Positions 1 through 7,729 of a stretch of 64,000 nt of DNA are shown here, piece after piece. Below the pieces are notes generated by a model, which was given only the letters and a program-made list of their open reading frames with translations, did no database searches and had not been told where the DNA came from. Position 1 is the stretch's first letter. Each line of letters begins with the position of its first letter. The translations under genes were made by a program, and so were the position numbers. This DNA is from Allomeiothermus silvanus DSM 9946 (lineage in GTDB: Bacteria > Deinococcota > Deinococci > Deinococcales > Thermaceae), in the NCBI RefSeq assembly GCF_000092125.1, contig NC_014214.1, forward strand, positions 1-64,000. Direction: 5' to 3'.

Positions 1-98
1 AAAGTTCGCCCCCGCTGCTCCCCGGGGGTCGGACCCGTGGGCTAGCGGCAGTACCTCGCGGCCAGGCCGCGTGAGGGTCATCTAGCAGTTCCGCCTTC

Positions 99-2114
99 CT
101 AGCGTTCCAGACTGACCTCCCTCGAGTTCTCCCGGTTCAGCGCGTATTCCCGAATCTTCTCCGCGATGGGCGGGGTGTCCCGGTAAGCATCGCAGAAGCT
201 CTCGAGAAGTTCTGTGCCCAGCGCTTTCTCCAGGTCGTGGTCGTACTGGATGTTGCGCCAGCGTTCGTCAAAGGTGATTTCCCCCTGTCGAACCGCTTCC
301 GAGAGGCGGGTCAGGTTCGAGCTTCCAAACCGTTCCTCGAGGGCTTCCATGTTTCGGAGAGCTTGCGTGGCCTCGTTTTCCAGGGCTTTGGCCCTTAGCT
401 CCTCGCGCAGCTCCGCAGGGATGGTTCTTTCGGTGGCGTTGGCCGCCTCCAGCAGCACCTCCACGTGACGGGGCAGGGCGTCGTCGTTGCCGACCTCCCT
501 CATCTTCCACTGTCGGGTACTGGAGTCATACTCCGCGATCAGCACCGCGTACCCCTCCCCGCTGTGATCCTGCGGCCCCTGCAGGGGATGGTGGGAGGGG
601 CGCCGCACCTCCAAGTGCAGGTTGCCCTGCTGATCCACCTCCCAGGACAGCCGCCCGGTGCCGGTGGTGTGGGAGAGGACGTACCTATCGTTCTCCACCG
701 TGCCTTCGGGAAAGATGCCGCCCACCGGACCGCACATGTGCACCCGGGCGCTCAGGATCCGCATTTCCGCCTCCCGGTTGGTTTGGGACTGATGCAGCGC
801 GTCGGCAAGCTGGTCCGGCGTGGGGTTGCCCCACTCGTGGCTGTGCGCTCTGGCCAGGTCGTGAGCAGCGTACCATTGCGCGAAGGAGGGCAAGGCAAGC
901 TCCGGACTTTTGCCGACGTATTCCAGTTGCGGCTCGAGGTCCCTGGGTGCGGGTTCAGCCTCCTTGGCAAAGAGCTTGTAGTCGGGCAGCGCCTTCCAGG
1001 AATCGCCTTCCTGGACGAAGACCACTCCGGGGCGGCTTTCCAGGGTGTAGTGGGGGACATCGGGAACCTCCCAGCGGCGGGGGTGTTGAAACTGCCCCTC
1101 GGTGAGGCGGTCGAGTTCTTCCAAAGAGCGGACGACCGGGGCCCAGGTGGCCTCCGTGTGGCTCGGCTGGAGTTTCCACTGCCCGTTTTCGTGGACCAGG
1201 GTTTCCAGCACGGGAACCTTGCTGTCTATGTCCTGGATCAGGTACATCCTGCGGTCGGCAGGGATTTTCAGGTAGGGATCGCTGACGGGATCGGGGGTCA
1301 CCACTACCTGCCCCTCTTCCCGGTTAAAGTACATCTCCGCCCGGTATTGCAGCGCCACCTCCCGCGCCTCGGCCAGGATTCTATGGGTCTGATCGTGGTA
1401 CAACCCCTGCTCCTGGATGTACGCCAGGGCATCTAATTGCTGCTTGGCGAGCTGGACGCGGAAGTTGTACTCGGACTCGGGGTATACGACGTACTGTTTC
1501 CACTCCGCCCGGCTTTCCAGTTCTTCCGGGCTGAGTCTCTGCTTGCGCTCTTCTGCGGTGAGGTGGAACTCCGGCACGCTGACCATGTTCGCGTATGCGG
1601 CGGCGTGCATGGGGGCGTGTCCATACAGGTGCGTTCCAGGGTTTACGTAATCTAGGCGTTCTATGGGCTCCTTACCGGAATATTGTTCCACCAGCCTGGC
1701 CATGTCCGGGTTGGCCGCTACGGCGAGGCGGTCTCCCGAGTCTTCCCTGTAGAGGGTTCCTAGCAGGACACTGTTTACGCCGTGTTCGTCCTTCAGACCG
1801 AGTTGCGTTCCGTATTCCCGGAGCTCGTTGAAGACCTCCCTGATTTTTTCGTTCGACAGCACCACGTAGGTTTCGATGCCCCGAGCCCGGGCTGCGACCT
1901 CATCCTTGGAGAGGTCTTCCCCGCGGGCGGGGGGCGGGTCCAGGGTCACCACCGTGACCGTGTTGGCCTCGGCGGCCAGGTGGTAGGGGAGCACCCCCAC
2001 CACGTCCTGGCCCCGGATGTCCTCCGGGGTGGCGTGAGGGATCACCTTATCGGCCTGGAAGCCCTTTTCTTCCAGGTACTCGACCAGTCCTTTGTGCTGA
2101 GTGATGACGATCAT
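99..2114 (-). CDS. large protein with Csx16-like N-terminal domain
   Basis: Soluble 671-residue protein of unknown overall role. Residues 1-85 match the layout of the small Csx16/VVA1548 family (type III CRISPR accessory proteins): opening ITQHKGLVEYLEEKGF, then DVVGVLPYHLAAE, then RGEDLSKDEV. Free-standing Csx16 proteins are about 95 residues; here roughly 585 more follow in which I recognise no domain. They are rich in charged residues and have no membrane segment. Csx16 is reported to act on cyclic oligoadenylate as a ring nuclease; carrying that activity over to this protein is inference. Start ATG at 2114 has GGAGG six bases upstream. It lies 12 bp after the ankyrin gene, in the same minus-strand series. 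No cas genes or CRISPR array are seen nearby. Family match fairly likely, function unproven. Confidence 0.75.
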   Translation of the reverse strand: MIVITQHKGLVEYLEEKGFQADKVIPHATPEDIRGQDVVGVLPYHLAAEANTVTVVTLDPPPARGEDLSKDEVAARARGIETYVVLSNEKIREVFNELREYGTQLGLKDEHGVNSVLLGTLYREDSGDRLAVAANPDMARLVEQYSGKEPIERLDYVNPGTHLYGHAPMHAAAYANMVSVPEFHLTAEERKQRLSPEELESRAEWKQYVVYPESEYNFRVQLAKQQLDALAYIQEQGLYHDQTHRILAEAREVALQYRAEMYFNREEGQVVVTPDPVSDPYLKIPADRRMYLIQDIDSKVPVLETLVHENGQWKLQPSHTEATWAPVVRSLEELDRLTEGQFQHPRRWEVPDVPHYTLESRPGVVFVQEGDSWKALPDYKLFAKEAEPAPRDLEPQLEYVGKSPELALPSFAQWYAAHDLARAHSHEWGNPTPDQLADALHQSQTNREAEMRILSARVHMCGPVGGIFPEGTVENDRYVLSHTTGTGRLSWEVDQQGNLHLEVRRPSHHPLQGPQDHSGEGYAVLIAEYDSSTRQWKMREVGNDDALPRHVEVLLEAANATERTIPAELREELRAKALENEATQALRNMEALEERFGSSNLTRLSEAVRQGEITFDERWRNIQYDHDLEKALGTELLESFCDAYRDTPPIAEKIREYALNRENSREVSLER

Positions 2115-2126
2115 GGGTTCCTCCCG

Positions 2127-2648
2127 TTAGCGCTCCAGGGTGGGGCTGTCTTCTCTTCCCGATACCCGCAGGACCTCCAGGTCGCCCCGTTCGACAGCCA
2201 GCGAAAGCGGGGTATTCCCTTTGAGGTCGGGTAGGTTCGGATCCGCTCCCAGCTCCAGCAGGGCCTGCCAGGACTCGGCACTCCCCGCCTTGGCCGCGGC
2301 GTGCAGCGGGGTCTGCCCGTAGCGGTCGGGCCATTCCAGGTTGACCCCGTACTCGACCAGCAGGCGGGCGGCCTGAACCTGGCCCAGGCGCGCCGCCTCG
2401 TGCAGGGGGGTCTCCCCTTTCCAGTCGGCGGCATCGGGGGAGGCCCCGCTTTTGAGCAGCGCCTCCAGGGATTCGGTGTAGCCCATGCTGGCCGCCCGGT
2501 GCAGCGGGGTGCGGCCCCGGGAGTCGCAGAGATTGGGGTCGCCCCCCGAAGCCAGCCAGGCTTTGAGGGAGTCCAACCTACCGATTCGGGCGGCGGTGTG
2601 CGGGTCCATCCAAGTACCGGCGTTATCCGGGTCGCTATGCGATTTCAT
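2127..2648 (-). CDS. ankyrin-repeat protein
   Basis: Protein of 173 residues made almost wholly of four to five ankyrin repeats. The hallmark TPLHRAA, TPLHEAA, TPLHAAA and TPLSLAV tetrads recur every 33 residues, with GADPNLPD-type turns between them. Ankyrin repeats bind partner proteins, so a protein-binding or inhibitor role is the general expectation; the partner is unknown. A longer reading frame exists upstream, but ATG 2648 is chosen because GGAGGT sits five bases before it and because it overlaps the stop of the preceding gene (ATGA). No signal peptide, so cytoplasmic. Likely co-transcribed with the Csx16-like gene downstream. Confidence 0.9.
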   Translation of the reverse strand: MKSHSDPDNAGTWMDPHTAARIGRLDSLKAWLASGGDPNLCDSRGRTPLHRAASMGYTESLEALLKSGASPDAADWKGETPLHEAARLGQVQAARLLVEYGVNLEWPDRYGQTPLHAAAKAGSAESWQALLELGADPNLPDLKGNTPLSLAVERGDLEVLRVSGREDSPTLER

Positions 2649-2875
2649 CCGACCTCCGCGCGGGTTATCCGCGCCAGCTGCCCCAACTCCTCCTTCAAGG
2701 TCCGCCGGAGGTGCCGGTAATGCACGTCGTACTCCAGCTTCCCCCCCATGGCCAGGGTGCTGACCTTGCGCTGCTCCGCCCTTTCGAGAGCCTGCAAGGT
2801 GCGCCACAGCTGCCGCACCCAGGCTTCCAGACCGTCTTCCTCCGCCACGTCGATCCGTTCCTCCAGCGCTACCAT
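2645..2875 (-). CDS. small helical hypothetical protein
   Basis: Protein of 76 residues, mostly charged and predicted helical, with no recognised domain. It overlaps the ankyrin start by four bases (ATGA), which implies translational coupling. It begins MVALEERIDVAEEDG and carries a single aromatic patch (YDVHYRH). Start ATG 2875 follows GGGAGGGAAG. Part of the small-gene series running leftwards from 3.6 kb. Function unknown. Confidence 0.65.
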   Translation of the reverse strand: MVALEERIDVAEEDGLEAWVRQLWRTLQALERAEQRKVSTLAMGGKLEYDVHYRHLRRTLKEELGQLARITRAEVG

Positions 2876-2885
2876 CTTCCCTCCC

Positions 2886-3110
2886 TCAAAGCCCCGAGCC
2901 CCTCGGCTCGACCATGTACGGCACCAGCCGTTTGCGCTCCAGGGTCACCACCCCGTACCAGACGCTGCCGCCCTCGACCTTGATCTCCCGATCCAGCCGC
3001 ACCATCCGCCCCCCCTCCGCCACGAAGGCGTAGGGAAAGCAGTGCTGGGCGAAACCCCGGAACACCGGGGTGCCCAAAAAGGAAAGCTTCCGTCCAATCT
3101 GCTCGTACAA
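2886..3110 (-). CDS. small hypothetical protein, TTG start
   Basis: Protein of 74 residues without a recognised domain; it contains several aromatic beta-type stretches (VWYGVVTLERKRLVPY). The start is a TTG at 3110, chosen because AGGAGGT lies four to five bases upstream and a TATAAT box (3132-3137) sits just before it, giving a very short leader. First gene of the transcript that runs through the ankyrin and Csx16-like genes. Function unknown. Confidence 0.65.
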   Translation of the reverse strand: MYEQIGRKLSFLGTPVFRGFAQHCFPYAFVAEGGRMVRLDREIKVEGGSVWYGVVTLERKRLVPYMVEPRGSGL

Positions 3111-3116
3111 GCTGTC

Positions 3117-3171
3117 ACCTCCTGTAGTGTGATTATATATAAAACTGCACCGGGGACAACCACCCCGGTGC
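3117..3171 (-). promoter_or_regulatory. terminator plus promoter between minus-strand genes
   Basis: A GC hairpin (GCACCGGGG ... CCCCGGTGC, 3147-3171) followed on the minus strand by AGTTTT ends the upstream gene. Directly behind it is TATAAT at 3132-3137 and AGGAGGT near 3117-3121, which starts the next gene. Confidence 0.65.
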
Positions 3172-3176
3172 CAGGT

Positions 3177-3380
3177 CTACTCCGCCGCCTCCAGGCGGTT
3201 CATCTCTTGGTGATACTCGACTATTTCCGTCCAGATTTCCTCGGCCTCCGGGAAGCGCTCCTCCTGGGCTGCCTCCCGGAGGACCGTGCTGAGCCAGTAC
3301 AGCCCGTCCTCCTGCATCGTGGGGTGGCTCTCCGCGAGCCACCCCAGCACCTTGACCAGTTCCTCGATGAACTCCTTCAT
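3177..3380 (-). CDS. small acidic hypothetical protein
   Basis: Protein of 67 residues beginning MKEFIEELVKVLGWLAES, acidic and predicted all-helical. ATG 3380 is preferred over a longer upstream frame because GGAGGGG stands just before it and it overlaps the stop of the preceding gene. A hairpin terminator lies six bases after the stop. No family recognised. Confidence 0.6.
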   Translation of the reverse strand: MKEFIEELVKVLGWLAESHPTMQEDGLYWLSTVLREAAQEERFPEAEEIWTEIVEYHQEMNRLEAAE

Positions 3381-3628
3381 CCCCTCCTCCACCGCTCTAG
3401 CGAAGCCCGCTCCTGTGGGGTGAGGGGCAACTCCTCCAGCGAAGCCCGCCGGACTACCGCCCGCCGCTTGCGCTTGGGAGCGCCCCACACCGCCTCCTCG
3501 ATGATCTTCTGCCGCGCCCGGATGCCCCGCGCGGCCAGCAGGAGCCGGGCCTGGGCGGGGGTCAGCGGTTCACCGGAGAACCGTTCGAGGCAGTCCCTCA
3601 AAACAAAAGGATCGTCGATGCGTCGCAT
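3377..3628 (-). CDS. small basic hypothetical protein
   Basis: Protein of 83 residues, strongly basic in its second half (APKRKRRAVVRRAS). Its middle, LTPAQARLLLAARGIRARQKIIEEAV, could form a helix-turn-helix, so nucleic-acid binding is possible but not shown. The start at about 3628 is preceded by GGAGGGA. It lies between a 117-residue gene and the 67-residue gene and overlaps the latter by four bases. Function unknown. Confidence 0.55.
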   Translation of the reverse strand: MRRIDDPFVLRDCLERFSGEPLTPAQARLLLAARGIRARQKIIEEAVWGAPKRKRRAVVRRASLEELPLTPQERASLERWRRG

Positions 3629-3636
3629 AATCCCTC

Positions 3637-3990
3637 CTATGAGCGGAAGCGCAGCGAAACATCCTGGCCGCCGACCAGCTTCTCTCGTTTGAGATGCTCG
3701 ATCTCTTCCAGTTCTAGCGGTTTGCCGAGCTTCTCCGCGCCAAAGAGCGCGATGATCCGCTCGAGCATCTGCTCGAAGTTCCACTCGAAGTCGTCCATCT
3801 CCAGGGCCGTGAGCTGATCCACGAACGACAGCACGGTGGGGTCGGCATCCACGGTCTGCACCGCCAGCCCGATCCGCTTCAGCAGGGCCTCCACGAAGTC
3901 GCCCCAGGCCTCTTCTGCTGTCCAGCGGGCCACGGCCTGCCCCTCCCGCAAAAGGATGTACTCAGGCCCGTCAATGGATAGGGTCGCCAT
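3637..3990 (-). CDS. hypothetical protein, paralogue of a broken gene at 5.5 kb
   Basis: Protein of 117 residues beginning MATLSIDGPEYILLREGQAV. A much longer open frame upstream is only the antisense of the neighbouring TnpB gene, so ATG 3990 with a nearby GAGG is used. Its first 32 residues align with the truncated frame at 5502-5597 (PEY-LLREGQAVA-W-AEEA shared). No domain recognised; C-terminal half acidic and helical. The TnpB element lies just upstream of its start and probably replaced its original promoter region. Confidence 0.65.
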   Translation of the reverse strand: MATLSIDGPEYILLREGQAVARWTAEEAWGDFVEALLKRIGLAVQTVDADPTVLSFVDQLTALEMDDFEWNFEQMLERIIALFGAEKLGKPLELEEIEHLKREKLVGGQDVSLRFRS

Positions 3991-4011
3991 CAACAGGTTC
4001 CTCGTGTTCAC

Positions 4012-5262
4012 CTCAACCACCCCCCGGAAGCCCCTGTCTTTAGACATGGGGAGGAAGGGGGTGGCGAGCGAAGCTCGCTGAATGGTCAAAAACGTGATAT
4101 ACTCTGTCAAGGCATGTCCCTCCTGTCCGTGAAATGCAAGCTGATACCCGACGCGAGTACAGCCGAAAAGCTCTCTCGCACGGTGAACCAGTTCGCCAAC
4201 GCCTGTAACTACGCTTTGCAGGTAGCGCGACGGGATAACATCTGGAACAAGTTCGCCCTGCAAAGGGCGGTGTACGCCGACCTCCGCGCCGAGTACGGCC
4301 TCAGCGCCAACCTTGCTATTCGCGCCATCGCCCGCGTGGGCAAGCGCAAGGGCCACAAAGCCGGGGGCTTCAAGGCCACCTCGGTGGACTACGACCAGCG
4401 CATCTTGTCGGTCAACGTGGACACCGAGACCGTCAGCCTCTCCACCGTGGACGGGCGGGTGAAAGTGCCCATGCGCATCGCCGGGTACCAGCGCCACCTC
4501 CTGCGCACCGCCAAAAGCATCCAGGGCGGGCAGTTGGTCAGAGGGCGGGACTCCTCCTGGTACATCCACCTGTGGTGCGAGTACGATGACCCGCCTGTCC
4601 TTGACCCCCAAGGGATGTTGGGGGTTGACCTGGGCATCGTCAACATCGCCACCGACTCGGATGGCGAGACCTACTCGGGCAAGCACCTCAACTCGGTCAG
4701 ACACCGCCACCGCAGGCTCAGGAAGAAGCTGCAAAAGAAAGGTACTAAGGGGGCCAAGCGCCGCCTGAAGAAACTGTCTGGCAAAGAAACCCGCTTCTCC
4801 AACCACGTCAACCACACGCTCAGCAAACGCATCGTAGCCAAGGCCCAACGCACCGAGCGCGCGCTCGCCCTGGAAGACCTCCAGGGCATCCGCGAGCGGG
4901 TACGGCTTCGGCGGCCCCAGAGAGCTACGCTGCATAGCTGGGCGTTTTTCGACCTGGGCCAGAAGCTCCGGTACAAAGCCGAACGGGCCGGAGTACCGCT
5001 GGTCTTCGTTGACCCCCGCAACACCTCCCGGCAGTGCCCCGCTTGCGGGCACGCCGAGCGGGCCAACCGTCCCACGCAAGCACTGTTTCGATGCGTAGCC
5101 TGCGGCTACTCTGGGGCTGCGGACTACGTCGCAGCCGTGAACATCGCTGTTCGCGGCTGGGCCGCTGTAAACCGGCCATACCTGGGGGAAGCGAGTCGTG
5201 TTAGTCTGCATGGCTCTGTCCCTGGAAGCCCCCGGCTTTAGCCGTGGGGTGGTTTACCCCGG
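4012..5262 (+). mobile_element. IS200/IS605-type element with tnpB only
   Basis: A tnpB gene is framed by the sub-terminal hairpins typical of IS200/IS605 elements. The left hairpin is at 4031-4051 (CCCCTGTCT, TT, AGACATGGGG). The right hairpin is at 5229-5249 (CCCCCGGCT, TT, AGCCGTGGGG) and overlaps the tnpB stop. Both ends are flanked by AACCACCCC-type sequence in opposite orientation. There is no tnpA, so movement would need one in trans; the element at 31.4-33.1 kb carries one. Exact boundaries are estimates. It sits in an ardC-like gene on one side. Confidence 0.8.
4114..5241 (+). CDS. tnpB: TnpB RNA-guided nuclease (OrfB family)
   Basis: Protein of 375 residues, normal length for TnpB. 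RuvC-like residues are intact: Asp in GVDLGIVNIA (near residue 172), Glu in LALEDLQGI (near 251), and Asp in GAADYVAAVNIA near the end. A four-cysteine zinc ribbon (CPACGH ... CVACGY) lies before the last motif. TnpB proteins are RNA-guided DNA nucleases whose guide RNA is made from the 3' end of the gene and the element's right end; here the stop lies inside the right-end hairpin, as expected. TATACT stands a short distance before ATG 4114, giving a very short leader. Likely functional. Confidence 0.92.
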   Translation: MSLLSVKCKLIPDASTAEKLSRTVNQFANACNYALQVARRDNIWNKFALQRAVYADLRAEYGLSANLAIRAIARVGKRKGHKAGGFKATSVDYDQRILSVNVDTETVSLSTVDGRVKVPMRIAGYQRHLLRTAKSIQGGQLVRGRDSSWYIHLWCEYDDPPVLDPQGMLGVDLGIVNIATDSDGETYSGKHLNSVRHRHRRLRKKLQKKGTKGAKRRLKKLSGKETRFSNHVNHTLSKRIVAKAQRTERALALEDLQGIRERVRLRRPQRATLHSWAFFDLGQKLRYKAERAGVPLVFVDPRNTSRQCPACGHAERANRPTQALFRCVACGYSGAADYVAAVNIAVRGWAAVNRPYLGEASRVSLHGSVPGSPRL

Positions 5263-5443
5263 CTACGAGCGTGGCCTCCGGGCGCTGCTGGTGGATGAGC
5301 ATGACATTACGGGCGCTGTAACGGTGGAAGCGGCCCGCCTTCTCCAAAAAGGCCAGGAAGCCCTGTGTCTGGCCTTCCTTGAGTTCAGCAGCCAGCTGCT
5401 CCACCCAGCCCTTGATGTTTTTTATGAGCGCGTCGGCTTTCAT
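5201..5443 (-). pseudogene. ardC-like antirestriction protein, N-terminal fragment
   Basis: From ATG 5443 (SD GGAGG) the frame encodes about 60 residues matching the N-terminal domain of ArdC-type antirestriction proteins: FLAFLEKAGRFHRYSARN, then MLIHQQRPEATLVAG. ArdC proteins bind single-stranded DNA and protect incoming plasmids from restriction; full-length forms have a C-terminal metallopeptidase domain. Here the frame runs into the right end of the TnpB element after VAG and stops at 5201. The rest of the gene is not found on the far side, so insertion was accompanied by loss of the C-terminal part. Probably inactive. Confidence 0.7.
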
Positions 5444-5597
5444 ACCTACCTCCTCGCTCAAAGAGACGGGGCGGCCCCTGCCGCCCCATGGTGCTTTTGC
5501 GATAGGCTTCTTCGGCACTCCACCCCGCCACCGCCTGGCCCTCCCGCAACAGCACATATTCGGGACAGTCGAGACATTCGATTTGTATGAGGATCAT
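5385..5597 (-). pseudogene. truncated paralogue of the 117-residue gene
   Basis: ATG 5597 overlaps the stop of the upstream gene (ATGA) and opens MILIQIECLDCPEYVLLREG, clearly related to the protein at 3637-3990. Similarity ends after about 32 residues (AEEAY), exactly where the recurrent GGGGCGGC hairpin unit begins. With no stop codon the frame reads through the hairpin and on to 5385. It looks like a gene whose 3' part was deleted and joined to the hairpin unit. Confidence 0.55.
5469..5488 (-). terminator. GGGGCGGC hairpin, copy 1
   Basis: Perfect 8-bp stem with loop CCCT. On the minus strand it is preceded by AGCACCAT and followed by GTCTCTTT, then the SD of the ardC fragment. Confidence 0.6.
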
Positions 5598-6109
5598 GCC
5601 GCCTCCTTCCAGGCCCGCTCGAGTTCCTCCTCGAGGGCCTCTTCCAAAAGCCTCCGGGCGGCCTCCTGCGCCGCCTCCTTCACCGCGTCCTCGCCGATGA
5701 ACCCCCAGCAGGAGTCTTCCCGATTTCCCACCCGCACCACGTAGCCCCAGCAGTCGCCATTGGCCCACTGGGTGTACGTATCCAGCAGGGCGTTGGCCTG
5801 CTGAAGGGTGATCTTCCTGCCCCATTCCTTGCGGCTGAGCAGCAAAAGCCCGAAAAACCCGCTGTCCCAGGGGTCGCTGAAGGGGTTACCCTCTTCGCTG
5901 GCCCGCAGAACCACCCCCGAGTGGATGTAGGCGTACACCGGGAAGACCTTCCAGCCCTCCTCTTTGGCCCACCGCCGGGCTTCTTCCGGGGACGCAAAGC
6001 TGTGGGTGCCCCGGTAGCGGCGGTGGAAGACCACCAACCGCTCTGCATGAGGGTCGAAGGGACACTCCGTGTCGGAGTCGCGGACTATCTCGATGGAAAC
6101 ATGCATCAT
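5594..6109 (-). CDS. conserved-looking hypothetical protein
   Basis: Protein of 171 residues. Features: VVFHRRYRGTHSFASPEEA near the N-terminus, an internal DPWDSGFFGLLLLSRKEW segment, a GDCWGYVVRV strand, and DSCWGFIGEDAVKEA before a helical acidic tail. The 'DSG ... DSCWGF' layout recalls small proteins often carried on plasmids and conjugative elements, but I cannot name a family. ATG 6109 has AAGGAGG eight bases upstream. It is the first gene leftwards from a divergent intergenic region holding hairpin copy 2. Cytoplasmic; function unknown. Confidence 0.7.
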   Translation of the reverse strand: MMHVSIEIVRDSDTECPFDPHAERLVVFHRRYRGTHSFASPEEARRWAKEEGWKVFPVYAYIHSGVVLRASEEGNPFSDPWDSGFFGLLLLSRKEWGRKITLQQANALLDTYTQWANGDCWGYVVRVGNREDSCWGFIGEDAVKEAAQEAARRLLEEALEEELERAWKEAA

Positions 6110-6132
6110 TTACCTCCTTCGCCCTTATTCAC

Positions 6133-6152
6133 GGGGCGGCCCCTGCCGCCCC
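6133..6152. repeat. GGGGCGGC hairpin, copy 2
   Basis: Perfect 8-bp stem, loop CCCT, flanked by ATGGTTCC. It lies between divergent gene starts, so it cannot serve only as a terminator here. TATATAAT for the plus-strand gene follows 14 bases later. Confidence 0.6.
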
Positions 6153-6191
6153 ATGGTTCCTTGATATATAATTTCCGCAAAGGAGCTAGAC

Positions 6192-6767
6192 ATGGTATGG
6201 CACAAGGACAACCAGGTAGGCGTGGGAGATCAGGTGCGGGTAGACCTGGCCGGAGGAACCACCCATTTCCAGGCCCCCGAGGCGCTCGACATCGAATACG
6301 CCCGGGCCATCCGCGAGTTCTGTGAGCAGGAGGGGCTGCGCCTGCCGGACAGCTTCCGCGAGTACGAAGACCTCGCCGCCCGGGCCACCCTGGCCCGAGT
6401 GGCCGAGGAACACCAGACCCTGGACATCCTCGCCACCCGCGAGGCCCTGCGCAACCTGCCCGACCCCGGGTACGGATACCAGTACAGCGAGGGTTACGAG
6501 CCCTATTCCAACCGCTACGTCTGCGAGCGGTTCTGCCATGTAGGCGAGGACCGCTACGCCGACACCCTGGGCGTCTCCCTCGATGACGGCGCTGCCGTCA
6601 TCACGAGCGAGTGGGGGTCTTCCACCTACTGGGATCGGTGGGAGTTCCCCGTGAGGGGAGAACCCTACTACTCCGGGTCGGTGGACGGCGGGGAATACCG
6701 CCACCCCCCGCACTGGACGGTGGAAAAAAGCCCCCAGGCCGAGGTGGCCTGGGAGCCGGAACGCTAG
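6192..6767 (+). CDS. hypothetical protein
   Basis: Protein of 191 residues with no recognised domain. The N-terminal half is helical and acidic (LDIEYARAIREFCEQEG, LAARATLARVAEEHQ). The C-terminal half is rich in Tyr, Trp and Gly (YGYQYSEGYEPYSNRYV, WGSSTYWDRWEF). ATG 6192 is preceded by AAAGGAG and by TATATAAT at about 6165-6172. It is the only plus-strand gene between 5.6 and 10.7 kb and overlaps the 3' end of the RNase H gene by four bases tail to tail. Function unknown. Confidence 0.65.
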   Translation: MVWHKDNQVGVGDQVRVDLAGGTTHFQAPEALDIEYARAIREFCEQEGLRLPDSFREYEDLAARATLARVAEEHQTLDILATREALRNLPDPGYGYQYSEGYEPYSNRYVCERFCHVGEDRYADTLGVSLDDGAAVITSEWGSSTYWDRWEFPVRGEPYYSGSVDGGEYRHPPHWTVEKSPQAEVAWEPER

Positions 6768-7729
6768 ACCTTCAGCGACTCGATGAGCCGGCTGGCCTCG
6801 AGCAGGCTCTTCGGCGCGGGTCCGCTGTATCCCAGGTCTTGCAGGTAGGCCAGCTGCCGCTCGGTGGGGGGTAGCTGGCTCCACGCCGCCTCCCGGTCCC
6901 GGTCCTGCAAGGCTTTGCTGAGGGCCGGGTTGAGGCCTTCCACCGCCCGCAACAACCGCTCAGGCCGGTTTTGCTGACACCACGCGGCCAGCAGCCGCCG
7001 GGTGGGGGAGTCCTTGCGCCCGACCCAATCCGCGAAGGCCGCACGGGGCTCCTGGCTTTGCAGAAAAGCCTCCACCAGGCGGATCACCGCCATCCGGTAG
7101 CGCTCGGGGAAGTCGTTCAGAACTGTGCCCACCGCCTGGCCCAGGTCGCGCTGGCGGGAGCGCTCCTGGTGGGCCTGGGTGGCCTGCTGGTGGGCCCGGT
7201 CCACCTCCTTGCGGGGGACTTTGCGGATCTCCACGCCGATCCCCCGCGCCTTCGCCACCGCCCGCACCGCCTCCAGAATCCCGTAGCGGTCGGTCTTCCC
7301 CTCCGCCCACAGCCCGGCGAAGTCGGCCCGGTCGGTATGAATTTGCACCCGACTCCCGCTGGGAGCCAGCAGCAGGGCCAGCAGTATCCCCCGCCCCTCC
7401 GCCTCGCCCACGTCGTCCACCGGGGGCAGGCCGATCTGCCCCTGGGCCACCACCTGCCCGTTCCGCAGCGCCACCGCGCTGGCCGTGGCGCTCTCGGCCT
7501 TGAGCGAGCCGTCGGTGTAGACGACCCAGCCCTTCGGGTCCGGCGTGGGCAGCTTCCCCTGGCCGCGCTGAGCGCGCAACCAGGCTTCCGCCTCGCCCCG
7601 GGTGGCGAAGGCCCGGAGCAGAGCGTCGGAGTAGCCCTGCACCTGAGCCTCGGCCTGCTGCCAGGTGCGGTACAGCCCGGGGCGGTGACCCCGGGCTACC
7701 GCGTACCATCGAGATCTAGTCTTGCCCAT
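6764..7729 (-). CDS. ribonuclease H with N-terminal hybrid-binding domain
   Basis: Protein of 321 residues in three parts. Residues 5-50 form an RNase H1-type hybrid-binding (caulimovirus viroplasmin) domain: WYAVARGHRPGLYRTWQQAE with a following GFS-like GYSDALLRAF. Residues 68-200 are an RNase HI fold with catalytic acids in VVYTDGSLK, VGEAEGRGI, IHTDRADF and VDRAHQQA. About 110 further residues end with LPPTERQLAYLQDLGYSG, a helical segment of unknown role. It would cut RNA in RNA-DNA hybrids, useful in plasmid replication and R-loop removal. It overlaps the start of this transcript's downstream order with the ParB-like gene by 14 bp, so the two are co-transcribed. Confidence 0.85.
   Translation of the reverse strand: MGKTRSRWYAVARGHRPGLYRTWQQAEAQVQGYSDALLRAFATRGEAEAWLRAQRGQGKLPTPDPKGWVVYTDGSLKAESATASAVALRNGQVVAQGQIGLPPVDDVGEAEGRGILLALLLAPSGSRVQIHTDRADFAGLWAEGKTDRYGILEAVRAVAKARGIGVEIRKVPRKEVDRAHQQATQAHQERSRQRDLGQAVGTVLNDFPERYRMAVIRLVEAFLQSQEPRAAFADWVGRKDSPTRRLLAAWCQQNRPERLLRAVEGLNPALSKALQDRDREAAWSQLPPTERQLAYLQDLGYSGPAPKSLLEASRLIESLKV

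Noticed and set aside
465-1436. 323-codon open frame on the plus strand
   Set aside because: Exact antisense of the Csx16-like gene; Pro/Gly/Leu-rich product typical of GC-rich shadow frames, with no SD.
3991-5211. Upstream extension of the minus-strand frame that ends at 3637
   Set aside because: It is the antisense of tnpB; the real gene starts at ATG 3990, as shown by its paralogue at 5.5 kb.
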